Positions 61,792 through 64,000 of a stretch of 64,000 bases of DNA are shown one piece after another. The position numbers and the translations under genes were made by a program. This stretch comes from Colwellia sp. GTDB taxonomy: Bacteria; Pseudomonadota; Gammaproteobacteria; Enterobacterales; Alteromonadaceae. How positions within the stretch are numbered: position 1 is the stretch's first letter; every line of letters starts with the position of its first letter. Where the stretch lies: the NCBI GenBank assembly GCA_013215655.1, contig JABSOX010000017.1, positions 47,825-111,824 of the forward strand. Reading direction: 5' to 3'. The notes under the pieces are model-generated. The model did no database searches, was not told the origin of the DNA, and saw nothing but the letters and a program-made list of their open reading frames with translations.

Positions 61792-62937
61792 ATGCAAATA
61801 TTTGAAGACAGCGCCACCATATCACCCATTTATCACCGAGCACTGAGGTTAGTTATCAGTAAAGATTTTGCCGATCAACAAAACGGCAAACATCAGATAG
61901 CACCACAACAAGACGGAGAGCAACATAATCGTCGTCGTGAATTATTAGAAGTTGAAGAAGAAACCAATCGAACTAAAATCATTGAAGAATACGGTCAGTC
62001 ACATTTTAAAGAACAAATGATGGCGCAGTTTTATGCCCGAGTGACAAAAAAAGTTAATCAAGAGTTTGATAACAAAGAAAACCTATACAATAACATTCTT
62101 AAAGTAGAAGATGCTGCAGCAGCTATAATGGAAGTATTGTCTGTAAAGGCAGCATCCATTAAGCGCATTATTCCATTAATTCAAGATTTACCATGGTTAG
62201 CAGATGAACTCATTAACTTGGTTAATAAACCCCAATATAGAAAACGCGCGGATGTGCAAGTGACAGATGCCAGTTTAGCAATCAGCTACATTGGTTTAGA
62301 CAATTTAAAATTAGTGGTCCCTACCTTTGTACTTAAACATTGGTTACCAACCAGCACCTCCCCTTACCCAGTAATGAAGCGCAAGTTATGGAATGAAGGT
62401 TTATCTATTGCTTTGGCATCAAGTGTCTTAGCGGAACAAGAAGGATTAGACGCTTTTGCCGGCTTTGCTGCTGGCATGTTAAGTAATTTTGGTTTGATCG
62501 CAGTCACACGATGTTTTGTTAATACCTACAATGAAATCTACAAAAAAGAATTACGTGAGGCATACGATACACGTGATAAAAGACTTCATGATGTGATGGT
62601 CGACTTTGATTCATCGCCTCAACTATTACATGAGCAACTTCTTGCCCGTAGCAGTTTAATCTCAGCTGAAATGGTTGAATTGATGCGCTTTGATCGTTTA
62701 CCCATTACTGAAATAATGTTCGATTTAGCGCATACCACCGATATAAAAAAGATGTGTCCACTTGCACGTATTATCACCAAAGCTAAAACATACATCACTT
62801 TTAGAAGTTTGGCGAAAGAAGGTCTAATAGACAATGATGAAGCTCTAGCACTTTTTTCTGCGGTAAAACTTACCCAAAAAAATATCACCTTATTAAAAAA
62901 GAGCGATATTGATCATATAAAACTGCAATTTAAATAA
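61792..62937 (+). CDS. HDOD-domain protein
   Basis: The 381-residue protein has a charged N-terminal region (about 20-100) and an HDOD domain (about 105-300): VEDAAAAIMEVLSVKAASIK, QVTDASLAISYIGLDNLKLV, KLWNEGLSIALASSVLAEQE and FAGFAAGMLSNFGLIAVTRC. HDOD domains are related to HD phosphohydrolases but have lost the metal-binding residues, and they act in signalling, for example in motility and stress response. A short C-terminal helical part follows. It sits between pabA and argD, with 98 bp before it, so cotranscription with pabA is possible. Confidence 0.88.
   Translation: MQIFEDSATISPIYHRALRLVISKDFADQQNGKHQIAPQQDGEQHNRRRELLEVEEETNRTKIIEEYGQSHFKEQMMAQFYARVTKKVNQEFDNKENLYNNILKVEDAAAAIMEVLSVKAASIKRIIPLIQDLPWLADELINLVNKPQYRKRADVQVTDASLAISYIGLDNLKLVVPTFVLKHWLPTSTSPYPVMKRKLWNEGLSIALASSVLAEQEGLDAFAGFAAGMLSNFGLIAVTRCFVNTYNEIYKKELREAYDTRDKRLHDVMVDFDSSPQLLHEQLLARSSLISAEMVELMRFDRLPITEIMFDLAHTTDIKKMCPLARIITKAKTYITFRSLAKEGLIDNDEALALFSAVKLTQKNITLLKKSDIDHIKLQFK

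Positions 62938-64000
<1,063 letters not shown>

Overview
The window is a chromosomal stretch of a low-GC marine gammaproteobacterium. Gene content and protein style (NADPH-dependent FadH, RluF, PssA, YajR, Mpl, PxpABC, many chemotaxis and surface proteins, a TonB-dependent receptor, AT-rich intergenic DNA with many small inverted-repeat elements) fit the Alteromonadales, most likely Colwellia, Thalassotalea or a relative. This placement is inferred from protein resemblance, not from a search. I see no rRNA, tRNA, CRISPR array, phage module or transposase gene.

Layout. 1-6000: the start of a lipoprotein gene, a ToxR/CadC-like membrane regulator, and a minus-strand run of small enzymes (two GNATs, GloA2-like VOC, OsmC, tautomerase-fold protein, NTF2-like protein). 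6030-15250: ssb, then a five-gene minus-strand operon (membrane protein, HtrA-type protease, DUF3313 lipoprotein, RND adaptor, RND pump), a pldA remnant, and three small envelope proteins next to a divergent AraC regulator. 16500-26500: a tandem-duplicated lipoprotein, thioesterase, pssA, a chemoreceptor, fadH, a GreA/B-C-like protein and yajR. 26700-35500: uvrA with a LexA-like box, a membrane/spermidine-synthase-like pair, a propionate-CoA ligase remnant, a PEGA/SUMF1-like secreted protein, rluF and a membrane protein. 35900-47000: a TonB-dependent receptor, a LytS/LytT-type two-component pair whose kinase is cut by an in-frame stop, yccF, a TM2 protein, an orphan SMI1/KNR4 gene and a large TolB-propeller amidohydrolase. 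47200-56900: ubiX, a PKD/chitin-binding metalloprotease, mpl, and an apparent operon of a MOSC-flavodoxin-reductase-type fusion protein followed by pxpA-pxpB-pxpC (5-oxoprolinase). 56900-64000: a Cache chemoreceptor, a porin gene broken by an in-frame stop and preceded by two perfect FNR-type boxes, then pabA, an HDOD protein and the start of argD/astC.

Themes. At least three unrelated families of non-coding inverted-repeat (MITE-like) elements occur without a transposase. In two cases an element end has become part of a gene: the last ~16 residues and stop of UbiX lie inside an element, and the stop codon of the Cache chemoreceptor is the first three bases of another. Gene decay is visible at four loci: a pldA tail, a prpE tail, and single TAA codons interrupting a LytS-like kinase and a porin. 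I found no clear new defence or mobile system. The best candidates for new biology are the HtrA-DUF3313-RND operon, the MOSC fusion linked to pxpABC, and the FNR-box porin.
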